Positions 1 through 8,186 of a stretch of DNA of 64,000 bases are shown one piece after another. A program made the position numbers and the translations under genes. How positions within the stretch are numbered: the first letter of the stretch is position 1; every line of letters starts with the position of its first letter. This DNA comes from an uncultured Granulosicoccaceae bacterium (GTDB lineage: Bacteria > Pseudomonadota > Gammaproteobacteria > Granulosicoccales > Granulosicoccaceae). The stretch covers positions 165,584-229,583 of the forward strand of contig CALAJN010000007.1 in assembly GCA_937922675.1 (NCBI GenBank), given 5' to 3'. The notes beneath the pieces are model-generated. The model was given only the letters and a program-made list of their open reading frames with translations. It ran no database searches and was not told the origin of the DNA.

Positions 1-485
1 CAACCCTCGTCGCCACAAAAACTCTGTGTACTACCCTCAAGCCAGCCGATCGGATAGCGAATTGCAGCGCCATAGTTGCCCCCTTGAAAGGCAGCAAGCC
101 CGACATTGAAACTACTTGACTGATCCAGCAGCACGTTCATTGCATCTTTCATGCGGGCTGCACGTGTACCCGATACGCCAACATCGGGGTTGTTCATCGA
201 GCCGGAGTTGTCAAGCAAAAACAGGACATTCGGGTTGTTCTGGAGTGAGTCGCCGCCTTGACCAAAAAAGATTTCTGTGTCGTCCGCTGCGCTCGGTGCC
301 ACTCCAGCACAGATGCTCAATAATGCGCTCAGGCTCAAGGCGTACAGGCGATGGGCGTTTACACTTGGGGTCTGTAGACGAGGGGCCCATGGTCGAGCGG
401 CACGATATGAAGAGACCTTTTTCATGATGGCTCTATGTGTTGGCGGCCTTGCACGGTCTGCGCGTTCCTGCGTTTGCTTTGTCAT
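1..485 (-). CDS. pilY1: PilY1-type pilus tip adhesin/assembly protein, N-terminal part
   Basis: The minus-strand frame stays open to the window edge, so only the first ~161 codons are present. The ATG at 485 sits one base after the pilX stop and has a clear AGGAG about 9 nt upstream; a second in-frame ATG at 425 is the alternative. The start gives a basic N-terminus, a hydrophobic segment and an Ala-rich cleavage region ending near APSAA, as in an exported protein. It is followed by a von Willebrand A fold with the MIDAS motif DNSGSM. Last gene seen of fimT-pilV-pilW-pilX-pilY1. PilY1 proteins are type IV pilus tip factors needed for pilus biogenesis, adhesion and surface sensing. The family usually exceeds 1000 residues, so most of the gene, including the C-terminal propeller, lies outside the window. 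Confidence 0.88.
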   Translation of the reverse strand, partial: MTKQTQERADRARPPTHRAIMKKVSSYRAARPWAPRLQTPSVNAHRLYALSLSALLSICAGVAPSAADDTEIFFGQGGDSLQNNPNVLFLLDNSGSMNNPDVGVSGTRAARMKDAMNVLLDQSSSFNVGLAAFQGGNYGAAIRYPIGWLEGSTQSFCGDEG

Positions 486-486
486 C

Positions 487-987
487 TCAACAATCTCCTG
501 TCGAGTCTGAAGCACCCAGCAGCACGACACCCTGTGAAATTGTTGTGCTGGTATTCGCGCCGGGAAGTTCACTGAATCCTGTCACCACGAAGCGCCTGGC
601 GCTGACCGGGCCGTTGAGTTCGTACCAGAGCGGATGCGTTCTGCCTGCGTCCTCAAGTGTGGTGATGGTTTTCTGTTCCTCTATCTGATCAAAGTCGTCT
701 AGGACTTCGGTTTCCTTGGGCTGACAGATGATGTCGCGCAGAGAATGCTCGCGCCCGAGAATGACATCGGTTGAAGACTCTGCAGACTGAAACGTGATCT
801 GCTTTTGGAGCGCGTTGTTGGCAAGTTGACTTTCAAGGGTGGCACCGCGCATGGCCGAGACGCCAAGAATGGACAGCACAAAGACCATGACCATGGCAAT
901 CATCAGTACAGCGCCTTGCTGTCTGCTGCGTAACTCCGTGTGCTGTTGCCTTGTTCCCGGGTACAACCTGTGGCTTGCTTTAGTCAT
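487..987 (-). CDS. pilX: PilX-like type IV pilus minor pilin
   Basis: 166 residues. A hydrophilic, basic leader of about 24 residues ends in RQQG, followed by a hydrophobic helix starting AVLMIAMVMVFVLS. This is the PilX_N pattern, in which the usual Glu5 of class III prepilins is absent. The rest is a soluble, Ser/Glu-rich pilin-like region. PilX is a minor pilin that, with FimT/U, PilV and PilW, primes pilus assembly at the inner membrane and carries PilY1 to the tip. The start ATG overlaps the pilW stop by one base (TGATG), indicating translational coupling, and the stop is one base before pilY1. Function is inferred from synteny plus the N-terminal signature, because PilX C-termini diverge quickly. 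Confidence 0.85.
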   Translation of the reverse strand: MTKASHRLYPGTRQQHTELRSRQQGAVLMIAMVMVFVLSILGVSAMRGATLESQLANNALQKQITFQSAESSTDVILGREHSLRDIICQPKETEVLDDFDQIEEQKTITTLEDAGRTHPLWYELNGPVSARRFVVTGFSELPGANTSTTISQGVVLLGASDSTGDC

Positions 988-2219
988 CAGCGATTGCGTA
1001 TGTCCACACTGGAGTTGAAGGCGATGCGCATGCGCCGGTCAGCCCGGTAGGTGGTGTCGCCGGATGCTGTCGAGGGAGCAAGCAGGTTGCCTGCCAGCGT
1101 GTAGCTGCGCTGATCAACGTTCTCTGCAATGGCATTGAACGACTCGATCAGCATGCCAATCTCGACACTGCCAATAACACCGGGAGTGGTTGCTGCAACG
1201 TCTGGTGCTACAAAGACGACGTTGTTGTTGTTGATATCCTCGGAGTGCATACCGACGCGCAAGCGCAAGTCCGATACACCTTCTGTCATTTCAACAGGAG
1301 ATACTGCTGCACCTGTTGTGGGGATGACATAGGGAAGACTCATACGAAACAGCGCGAGGATATTCTCGCCATCGCTATTTGTCCTTTGGGTATCGCCGAT
1401 GTAGTAGATATTGGCTTCAAAGCGCATCACGCGTGTGCGTCGTCGATCGTTTGCCTCCGAAACAAACGCATCTGACAGGCGCCCGTCAGAGAGTCCGTAG
1501 GCGTTTCGGTTGACGCTCGCCGCGTGCTGAAGTGAATTGGGGCCGGTGGAGGAGACTGTGAAGATGTTGGCTTTCTGGCAGTCAGAAACCATGGCGACAT
1601 CATTGGCCATCAGGCCGATGTCTTCTGTTCGTATACCGTCGGCTAGAACAATGGGGGCGGTCTTGCTGGTCATGCTCTGAATACGGTAGGTCTCGGGGCT
1701 CCCAAACTGAACAGACAAGGCGTGTGTGCCTGCTACCGGCTCGCCAATCTCGCCGGCCGCAGGTGGTGTAAAGCCCGTAAAGGCAATGGACGGTGTCCAG
1801 GTGCCCGTGTTGCCAATCACGTGTGTGGTGAGCGCTGTCTCGTGTAGATTGGTTGTAGGCGAGTTGCTTGCGAGTACGATTGCGGTAGAGCCACTCTCGC
1901 TTGTCGGCGCGCAACCTTGAAAGCCTGCCAGTCGTACGTCCCTCACCATCGAGTCCATGGAAAAGCGTGCGCTTTCCTGCAGCTCGGTCAGGGTCGTGTT
2001 GAGTACCGATGAACGTTTTGAGCCTGAAAATATCGTTGCCATGCCCGCGGTCAACAGCACGCCGAGCAGCATTGCAATCATCAGCTCGATCAATGAAAAG
2101 CCGAGTTGCCTTGATGTGCGCGGCAGAGGTGTCATTGAGCAGGTTTTTGCGCACCCGGCAGAGCGCCTGATCGAGCTGTGCATTGCCTGATTCCGCCACT
2201 CAGTCATTGGAGGTGTCAT
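987..2219 (-). CDS. pilW: PilW-like type IV pilus minor pilin/assembly protein
   Basis: 410 residues. A type III prepilin motif LG|FSLIELMIAML is visible, followed by a long hydrophobic helix and a large periplasmic domain, as in PilW (family ~270-400 residues). The annotated ATG at 2219 has AGG about 7 nt upstream and overlaps the pilV stop (ATGA). It gives an unusually long 40-residue leader. An internal ATG at 2135 would give a classic 12-residue leader but lacks a visible ribosome site, so the start is uncertain. Cleavage by PilD at the Gly is expected from the family. Part of the translationally coupled minor pilin operon. Confidence 0.85.
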   Translation of the reverse strand: MTPPMTEWRNQAMHSSIRRSAGCAKTCSMTPLPRTSRQLGFSLIELMIAMLLGVLLTAGMATIFSGSKRSSVLNTTLTELQESARFSMDSMVRDVRLAGFQGCAPTSESGSTAIVLASNSPTTNLHETALTTHVIGNTGTWTPSIAFTGFTPPAAGEIGEPVAGTHALSVQFGSPETYRIQSMTSKTAPIVLADGIRTEDIGLMANDVAMVSDCQKANIFTVSSTGPNSLQHAASVNRNAYGLSDGRLSDAFVSEANDRRRTRVMRFEANIYYIGDTQRTNSDGENILALFRMSLPYVIPTTGAAVSPVEMTEGVSDLRLRVGMHSEDINNNNVVFVAPDVAATTPGVIGSVEIGMLIESFNAIAENVDQRSYTLAGNLLAPSTASGDTTYRADRRMRIAFNSSVDIRNR

Positions 2220-2740
2220 GGAATTACCTGCACCGTGTAGGAGCGCTCTACAGGTTTGTGGTCGATACGCTCAGCCCAGCTGACCGTTACCTCATAGTTG
2301 TCGCCGTTTTTGACGATCGTCCCCTTGGCGTCGATATCGGGAGATGACGGCAACAAGGGTGGCGTGTTTGGCGATGTCGGGTGGAGGTAGAGGCTCCACG
2401 CGTACAGATCAGCAGCAACGCGGTCATTGGGGGTGCACGCTGTGCCGTTGGTAACGCAATCAGGCAGGGTCTTGCCGGTTGCTGTCTCAAGACCGCTGTA
2501 GGCGTCTGCATCAAGTGCTATGCGATTGGCTCGCATGCGTTCGGTCATATCCAGAACAATGAACTTTGCCTGCGACAAGGCGTAGTTGTTCTGGCTGGTA
2601 CTCATGCTTTGCACTTGCATTCGCGCTGCTGCAAGAAAGCCGATAGACACAATCACCAGGGCGAGCAAAACTTCGATCAGGCCAACGCCACGTTGCGACT
2701 TTTGTCTTCCCTGCCTGGTTGTGCGGGTCATTCTGCGCAT
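2216..2740 (-). CDS. pilV: PilV-like type IV pilus minor pilin
   Basis: 174 residues. A short basic leader (RRMTRTTRQGRQKSQRG) precedes the prepilin peptidase motif G|VGLIEVLLALVIVSIGF, with Glu5 present, then a small pilin domain. GGAGCC lies about 6 nt before the ATG at 2740. The start overlaps the upstream fimT-like stop by 13 nt; an internal ATG at 2731 would give a 4-nt overlap. The length matches PilV proteins. PilV belongs to the PilVWX/FimU minor pilin complex at the tip of the pilus. Operon context strongly supports the call. Confidence 0.87.
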   Translation of the reverse strand: MRRMTRTTRQGRQKSQRGVGLIEVLLALVIVSIGFLAAARMQVQSMSTSQNNYALSQAKFIVLDMTERMRANRIALDADAYSGLETATGKTLPDCVTNGTACTPNDRVAADLYAWSLYLHPTSPNTPPLLPSSPDIDAKGTIVKNGDNYEVTVSWAERIDHKPVERSYTVQVIP

Positions 2741-3372
2741 GTTGGCTCCGTACCAAAAGCGCTGATCAGCGCACCTGAGCCGTCGCGTCGCGCGCGACGT
2801 ATGTCGCCACTCAAGGTCATATTGATGGCTGCGGCACGCTCGTCGTTACCCTCTTGTTGATCGCATACCATCAGATAGCCACCGCCGCGCCAGGTACTGG
2901 TGCCGCGTGGACCGAATCGCACAAAATTCGATCGTGCATCCGACAAGGCACTGGTTGCTGTGCGTGCAATCGTCTTGATGCGAAAGCTGTTGTGCACGGG
3001 CTGTGCCGCGCGTAGCAAGGTCTCATCAGCGCTTTCGTATTCGCCCGGGGTTGCGCCATCATCGACAAACACAAGCCAGCCGCCGTGCCAGGGCGAGGTG
3101 ATCGAGGTAGAGCAGGCATCGGCATCGACGCTGGAGCGCGCGCAAACACTGACTCTGGCTGAGCGTTTGATTGCCTCGGAGCGGGCGAACTGCAGATCGC
3201 CCATGAGCCCATAGAGAGCCGTGTCGCGACGATTCTCGCGCACTAAGTTCTCGAAACCGGGCGCGGCAAATCCCACTAGCAGAGCAGCGATTGAGAGCGT
3301 CACAACCAGCTCAACCAACGAAAAGCCTCTGTTGGATCCGGTTGTTGCTGTGGAATGAAAGTAGCCGTTCAT
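2728..3372 (-). CDS. fimT: FimT/GspH family minor pilin
   Basis: 214 residues from ATG 3372. The frame extends upstream to a TTG at 3432, but the ATG gives the expected short leader (MNGYFHSTATTGSNRG). The prepilin motif is G|FSLVELVVTLSIAALL, followed by the GspH/FimT sequence APGFENLVRENRRDTALYGL and the typical FARSEAIKR. These proteins are pseudopilin-like members of the minor pilin priming complex; some FimT proteins also bind DNA during transformation. First gene of the minus-strand pilin operon. Its promoter should lie in 3373-3514, shared with the divergent hydantoinase-like gene. FimT and FimU cannot be separated from the sequence alone. Confidence 0.82.
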   Translation of the reverse strand: MNGYFHSTATTGSNRGFSLVELVVTLSIAALLVGFAAPGFENLVRENRRDTALYGLMGDLQFARSEAIKRSARVSVCARSSVDADACSTSITSPWHGGWLVFVDDGATPGEYESADETLLRAAQPVHNSFRIKTIARTATSALSDARSNFVRFGPRGTSTWRGGGYLMVCDQQEGNDERAAAINMTLSGDIRRARRDGSGALISAFGTEPTCAE

Positions 3373-3514
3373 GGCAGCAAGCCGAGGCGCACCTTTATAA
3401 TCCGATGATCCTGTATCGGCAGTAGTCGACAAAATATGAGCGACTCCTCCGCTGGCACCGTCGGCAAATGCCGTTAACTCTTTTCTCCGAACAGACGAGA
3501 ATCACAAGCCCGCC

Positions 3515-5539
3515 ATGCCCTTGTCACTCGGAATTGATACGGGAGGTACCTGTACCGACGCGGTTCTGGTTGACGAGCACCAGCGGTTGGTGCGCTCTGC
3601 AAAGGCGCTGACGACTCATGGTGATCTGCGCCAGGGTCTGGCCAAGGCTGTCGCCCAGGTGCTTGATGCGGGGGATTCAGAAAATGTGAGCTTGGTCTCA
3701 CTTTCGACCACGCTCGCCACCAACGCCCTGGTCGAAGGTCGGGGGCGATCCGTAGGCCTTGTACTTGTCGGTTTTTCTCGCGACTGGTTGCACCGAGCAC
3801 AGCTCGGGGAAGCGCTGGGTAACGACCCTGTCCTGTTCATTGACGGCGGCCACGATGCGCAAGGGCACGCGGTCTGCCCACTTGATCTCACTCAACTGGT
3901 GGCGCAGGCGACACCGGTTGCTAGAAAGGTGGAGGCCTGGGCAGTATCGTCGGTGTTTGCCGTGCGCAACGCTGAGCATGAGTTGCAAGCCGCCGAGGTG
4001 CTTGCCGGTATCTGCGGGCAAGCGGTCAGTCTCGGTCACCGACTGACCCAAGGTCTGGATGCACCCAGGCGAGCCTTGACGGCCTTGCTCAATGCGCGCT
4101 TGATTCCGGCACTGGTGGAGCTGTTGGATGCTGCCGAGACCTTGCTTGACGATCAGGACATCACAGCGCCACTGATGGTTGTCAAGGGCGATGGCACGCT
4201 GGTAGCCGCCGCTGTCGCGCGCCAATTCCCGGTGGAGACCATCCTGTCCGGGCCGGCAGCCAGTGTTGTCGCCGCACGTGAACTAGCGGACCTCGACTCT
4301 GCCGTTGTTGTCGACATCGGCGGTACCACCAGCGACATTGCCCTGTTGCAGAACGGTCGTCCGCGCCTGGACCCACAAGGTGCACAGGTCGGCGGGTGGC
4401 GCACGATGGTGCAAGCGGTCGAGATTGTCAGTCTTGGTCTGGGTGGCGATAGTGAGTTGCAACTCGATGACGAAGGCGCTCTGGGTGTGGGCCCCTCGCG
4501 GAGTATTCCGCTATCGCTACTCGCCACTCGAGAACCGCGGATCCGTGATGTGCTGATAAAGCAACTCGAGCGAGGCTGGGTGACGTCGCACGATGGACAG
4601 TTCATCGAGGTGGTGCAACGAGAAGGGCAACAAGCCGGCAGTAGTCAGCAACGTGATTTGCTGGAGCGTATCGGCAGCGGTGTGGTCTCTCTGGAAGCGC
4701 TGTTCTCCGAGGGTACCGAGGCGCTTGCGATGGCGCGTCTTGAAGCCGCAGGCTTTGTGCGTCGTAGCGCTTTCACGCCAAGTGATGCCTGTCATGTACT
4801 CGGTCTACAAGACACCTGGGACGCGAGCGTGGCCCGCCTTGGGGCGCAATTATTTTTGCGTTCGATAGTGCACGCGGGGGGTAGTCTTGCAAAAATGCTG
4901 TCGGGTGTGGATCGCGAGAGCGCCACAGAGCGTCTGGCACAGGTTGTCATTGACGCCGTTGAAATCGCCACGGCGTCTGCCGTTGCTCGTCGTGCCCTCG
5001 GGCTTGAACCGTCGGCATCGAGGCGAGACACTGAGCGGGCTGTGTGGATCGACCAACTGTTAGCGATCGGAGCGCCGGCGACTCCAGATACTCCAGTGCT
5101 TGCCGTTGTCCCAACGCTGCAAGTCCCGCTGATCGGACTTGGCGCGTCGGCAGGTTTGTACCATCCCGGCGCGGCAGCTCGGCTTGGCTCACGCAGTATC
5201 GTGCCGCAGGCAGCCGGAGTTGCCAATGCCCTTGGCGCGGTTGCAGGCCTGGTCCGTCAGGAACGCTCCATCAGTCTGCAACCCGGTGGCGGTACGGATG
5301 TTGTCGTGCTGATGTCAGACGGTCCACTGACGTGTGTGGATCTTGAATCTGCAGCAGCCGAGGCTACACAGCATGCTACTGACCTGGTGATCGAGGCAGC
5401 GCTGAAGGCGGGTGCAGATGATCCACCTCAGGTGAATGTCTCGCGCGAGGACATCCTCATTGAGCAGGATGGATTAAAGGTGTTTATCGAGTCGCGGATC
5501 ACGGCGGTGGCTACCGGGCGCCCGAGAGCCTGGGGGTAA
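3515..5539 (+). CDS. Hydantoinase/oxoprolinase family protein (HyuA-like)
   Basis: 674 residues, matching the usual 650-700 of HyuA/OplA N-terminal subunits. The N-terminus carries the actin/sugar-kinase phosphate loop GIDTGGTCTDAVL (hydantoinase A N-terminal domain). A second nucleotide-type motif, VVDIGGTTSDIALLQNGRP, lies at about residues 267-285, and the C-terminal Hydantoinase_A region contains AGVANALGAVAGLV. Family members use ATP to open cyclic amides (N-methylhydantoin, 5-oxoproline) or carboxylate ketones. No HyuB-type partner subunit is next to it, so the substrate cannot be assigned. It is divergent from the pilin operon and has no operon partner except possibly the DUF3461 gene 276 nt downstream. 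Confidence 0.8.
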   Translation: MPLSLGIDTGGTCTDAVLVDEHQRLVRSAKALTTHGDLRQGLAKAVAQVLDAGDSENVSLVSLSTTLATNALVEGRGRSVGLVLVGFSRDWLHRAQLGEALGNDPVLFIDGGHDAQGHAVCPLDLTQLVAQATPVARKVEAWAVSSVFAVRNAEHELQAAEVLAGICGQAVSLGHRLTQGLDAPRRALTALLNARLIPALVELLDAAETLLDDQDITAPLMVVKGDGTLVAAAVARQFPVETILSGPAASVVAARELADLDSAVVVDIGGTTSDIALLQNGRPRLDPQGAQVGGWRTMVQAVEIVSLGLGGDSELQLDDEGALGVGPSRSIPLSLLATREPRIRDVLIKQLERGWVTSHDGQFIEVVQREGQQAGSSQQRDLLERIGSGVVSLEALFSEGTEALAMARLEAAGFVRRSAFTPSDACHVLGLQDTWDASVARLGAQLFLRSIVHAGGSLAKMLSGVDRESATERLAQVVIDAVEIATASAVARRALGLEPSASRRDTERAVWIDQLLAIGAPATPDTPVLAVVPTLQVPLIGLGASAGLYHPGAAARLGSRSIVPQAAGVANALGAVAGLVRQERSISLQPGGGTDVVVLMSDGPLTCVDLESAAAEATQHATDLVIEAALKAGADDPPQVNVSREDILIEQDGLKVFIESRITAVATGRPRAWG

Positions 5540-5815
5540 TCTGGTTCAGCCTGCTGTCGAGGTCCATGTGACAACACTGAACAGGTCACATATCACAATG
5601 GCAATGCTCATCCGAGCCACTGTTCTGACACGGTCAGGCTGGTCCATAGAGCTGTTCCATTGGGTGATTTTTCTTGCACTGCGCAGGACTTATAGTCCTC
5701 GGAAACCGGCGTTCGCATGCGTTTTTGGGCTCGTCGAGCTCGGCGCTCTTTCGGAGATTCCATGAGCAGTACTCTTGAAGTGGTATCAGATCTGGTCGAG
5801 TCGGAAGGCAGAACT

Positions 5816-6262
5816 ATGAAGACCGACTGGCCGACACTTGATTCGATGGGCGTCACTCGCCATCACGAAATTACGCACTACACCCAGCGTCCGCTGGATA
5901 CCAGGCGGGATGTGCTTCGCGTTTTCTACAAACGAGGCAAAGGATCGTTCTTGCCGGTGAGCCGCAAGTATGTGTTTGGTCGCAGTGTGAAGACCATCAT
6001 CGCCGACGGCGGTGCTGCGCGGTTTGAAGAGACAGCAGAAATTTCGCCTACATTGCTTGCTGCCGTCGAGGAGCTCGATATGCTGCTTGACAAGTCGCAG
6101 ACGCAATCGTCAGTTGCAGATCCGCACGACGTGGCGCGCATGAAAGTGCACGCAGAGCTCGATCGCTTGCACGATGCCGTGCTTGGTATTGCAGGCGATG
6201 ACGATGCCGAAGTGATGGATGAGCACTTCGCCTCCCTGCGTGCTCAGATCGACAACCTGTAG
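5816..6262 (+). CDS. DUF3461 family protein
   Basis: 148 residues. The region TDWPTLDSMGVTRHHEI and the following VLRVFYKRGKGSFLPVSRKY, with a basic patch, match the small cytoplasmic DUF3461 family of gammaproteobacteria, which has no established function. The frame is open further upstream to 5717 and an ATG at 5765 is possible. The ATG at 5816 has GGAAGG about 8 nt upstream and puts the start where family members begin. The C-terminal third is acidic and helical. Nothing in the sequence suggests an active site. It sits alone between the hydantoinase-like gene and the convergent pyruvate dehydrogenase operon. Confidence 0.75.
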   Translation: MKTDWPTLDSMGVTRHHEITHYTQRPLDTRRDVLRVFYKRGKGSFLPVSRKYVFGRSVKTIIADGGAARFEETAEISPTLLAAVEELDMLLDKSQTQSSVADPHDVARMKVHAELDRLHDAVLGIAGDDDAEVMDEHFASLRAQIDNL

Positions 6263-6323
6263 CGTCGCAACACGAGCTGAGGCTAACGGCGGCGTTTAGC
6301 GGTTCGTTGGCCTGGCTCGCGCA

Positions 6324-8135
6324 TCAGCGCTTCTTCTTTGGCGCGTAGATATCAGTACACGTACCCTCGGCCACTTCGGCAGCGAAGTTCAATGTTTCCG
6401 AAAGGGTCGGGTGAGGGTGCACGGTCAGCGCCATATCCTCGATATCCGCACCCATCTCCAGAGCGAGTACCGCCTCGGCAATCAATTCACCGGCATTCGG
6501 TCCCACAATCCCGGCACCGAGCAAGCGTCCGGTATCCGGGTCGTGCAGCACCTTGGTCAGACCCTCGTTGCGGTCCATGCTGAGTGAGCGGCCGCTGGCA
6601 GCCCAGGGAAAACTCGCTTTCTCAAAAGCAATGCCTTGCGCCTTCGCGTCTGTTTCGGTCAGACCCATCCAGGCCACTTCAGGATCGGTGTAGGCCACCG
6701 AAGGAATCGTCTTTGGATCAAACCAGGATTTCTCGCCACTGGCGTTCTCTGCTGCCACCTTGCCTTCATGGGTGGCCTTGTGCGCAAGCATCGGCTGACC
6801 GACGATGTCACCGATGGCATAGATATGCGGCACGTTGGTGCGTTGCTGCGAGTCGGCGGCGATAAAACCACGATCGTCCACCGCTACACCGGCTGCCACT
6901 GCATTGATCTTCTTGCCATTAGGCGAGCGGCCTACGGCGAGCAGAACACGGTCAAAGGTGTCGCTGGCAGGTGCTTTGCCACCCTCAAAGCTTACGTGCA
7001 GGCCGTCGTCCCGTGCTTCTATCCCGGTGACCTTGGAGCCAGTGAAGATCGCCTCAAAGTCATTTTTAAGGCGTTTTTCCAGAGGACGCACCAGATCCCG
7101 GTCGGCACCGGGCATCAAGCCGTCAGACAGTTCCACCACGGTCACTTGGGAGCCGAGGCCCGCATAGACGCAGCCCATCTCGAGCCCGATGATGCCGCCT
7201 CCAATGACAAGCATTCGGGCAGGGATATCGCGCAGCTCCAGCGCCCCGGTGGAATCCACCAGGCGCGGATCGTCATAGGGAAATCCGGGTATCCGAATAC
7301 TCTCGGAACCGGCAGCGATGATGGCGCTGTCAAAGCTGATGGTGCGGGTGGCTGTTGCAGGATCACCACCTTTGGGCGAGGCCTCGATAGTGATGGCATT
7401 GGCCGATGCAAAGGTGGCAAGCCCGTGCGCCACGGTCACCTTGCGTTGCTTGGCAAGCCCTGCAAGTCCGCCGGTGAGTTTTCCGATCACGCTCTCCTTG
7501 AAGCTGCGCAGCTTGTCGATGTCGATCACAGGCTCACTGAAGGTGACGCCATGCGCTGACATCTCGCGCGTCTCCTGAATGACGGCTGAGGTATGCAGCA
7601 GCGCCTTGGAGGGAATACACCCCACGTTCAGGCAGACACCACCGAGGTCCGGATAGCGTTCAACCAGCAAGACCCTCTTGCCAAGATCTGCGGCACGGAA
7701 AGCGGCGGTGTAACCGCCGGGGCCGGCACCGAGTACGACAATATCAACGTGCTCATCCGCATCCACGGCCGGGCTCGCGCTTGGCGCCGGGCTTGCTGCT
7801 GAACCAGGTGCTGCGGGTGCCTCGGTAACAGCGGGCGATGCCGTTGATGCCTCTGGTCCCGAGTCTGCCGCAGCACTTGTGGATGTCCCCGCAGTGGCAG
7901 CATCGATCACCACCAAATCACTGCCGGGTGACACGCGATCGCCAACCGATACGACCACCGAAGTCACGACGCCCGCAGAAGGGGACGGGATCTCCATGCT
8001 GGCCTTGTCGCTTTCAACGGTGATCAGCGAGGTTTCGACATCGATGGTGTCACCGACTGCAATCAGTACCTCGATGACTTCTACATCGTCGAAGTCACCC
8101 ATGTCAGGGACCTTGATGGTCTGCAAGTCACTCAC
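6324..8135 (-). CDS. lpdA: Dihydrolipoyl dehydrogenase with N-terminal lipoyl domain (PDH E3)
   Basis: 603 residues. Residues 1-80 are a lipoyl domain with the lipoylation site VESDKASMEIP. An Ala/Ser/Pro linker of about 50 residues follows, then a full flavoprotein disulfide reductase: FAD motif VVLGAGPGGYTAAFRAADLG, redox pair in GGVCLNVGCIPSK, NAD motif VIGGGIIGLEMG, and the C-terminal His-Glu pair in VHPHPTLSET. It reoxidises dihydrolipoamide on E2 in the pyruvate dehydrogenase complex and makes NADH. It is the last gene of aceE-aceF-lpd, 51 nt after aceF. The start is GTG with AGGAC upstream. The fused lipoyl domain is a known variant of E3 in beta/gammaproteobacterial PDH operons. Confidence 0.95.
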   Translation of the reverse strand: MSDLQTIKVPDMGDFDDVEVIEVLIAVGDTIDVETSLITVESDKASMEIPSPSAGVVTSVVVSVGDRVSPGSDLVVIDAATAGTSTSAAADSGPEASTASPAVTEAPAAPGSAASPAPSASPAVDADEHVDIVVLGAGPGGYTAAFRAADLGKRVLLVERYPDLGGVCLNVGCIPSKALLHTSAVIQETREMSAHGVTFSEPVIDIDKLRSFKESVIGKLTGGLAGLAKQRKVTVAHGLATFASANAITIEASPKGGDPATATRTISFDSAIIAAGSESIRIPGFPYDDPRLVDSTGALELRDIPARMLVIGGGIIGLEMGCVYAGLGSQVTVVELSDGLMPGADRDLVRPLEKRLKNDFEAIFTGSKVTGIEARDDGLHVSFEGGKAPASDTFDRVLLAVGRSPNGKKINAVAAGVAVDDRGFIAADSQQRTNVPHIYAIGDIVGQPMLAHKATHEGKVAAENASGEKSWFDPKTIPSVAYTDPEVAWMGLTETDAKAQGIAFEKASFPWAASGRSLSMDRNEGLTKVLHDPDTGRLLGAGIVGPNAGELIAEAVLALEMGADIEDMALTVHPHPTLSETLNFAAEVAEGTCTDIYAPKKKR

Positions 8136-8186
8136 GTGTGCGTTAGTCCTGGTAGAGCTCGGTTAGAGGGTGGCGGTGGGAAGGAG

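Noticed and set aside
6636..7559. 307-codon plus-strand frame opposite lpd
   Set aside because: Antisense shadow of the GC-rich lpd gene, with no ribosome site or domain.
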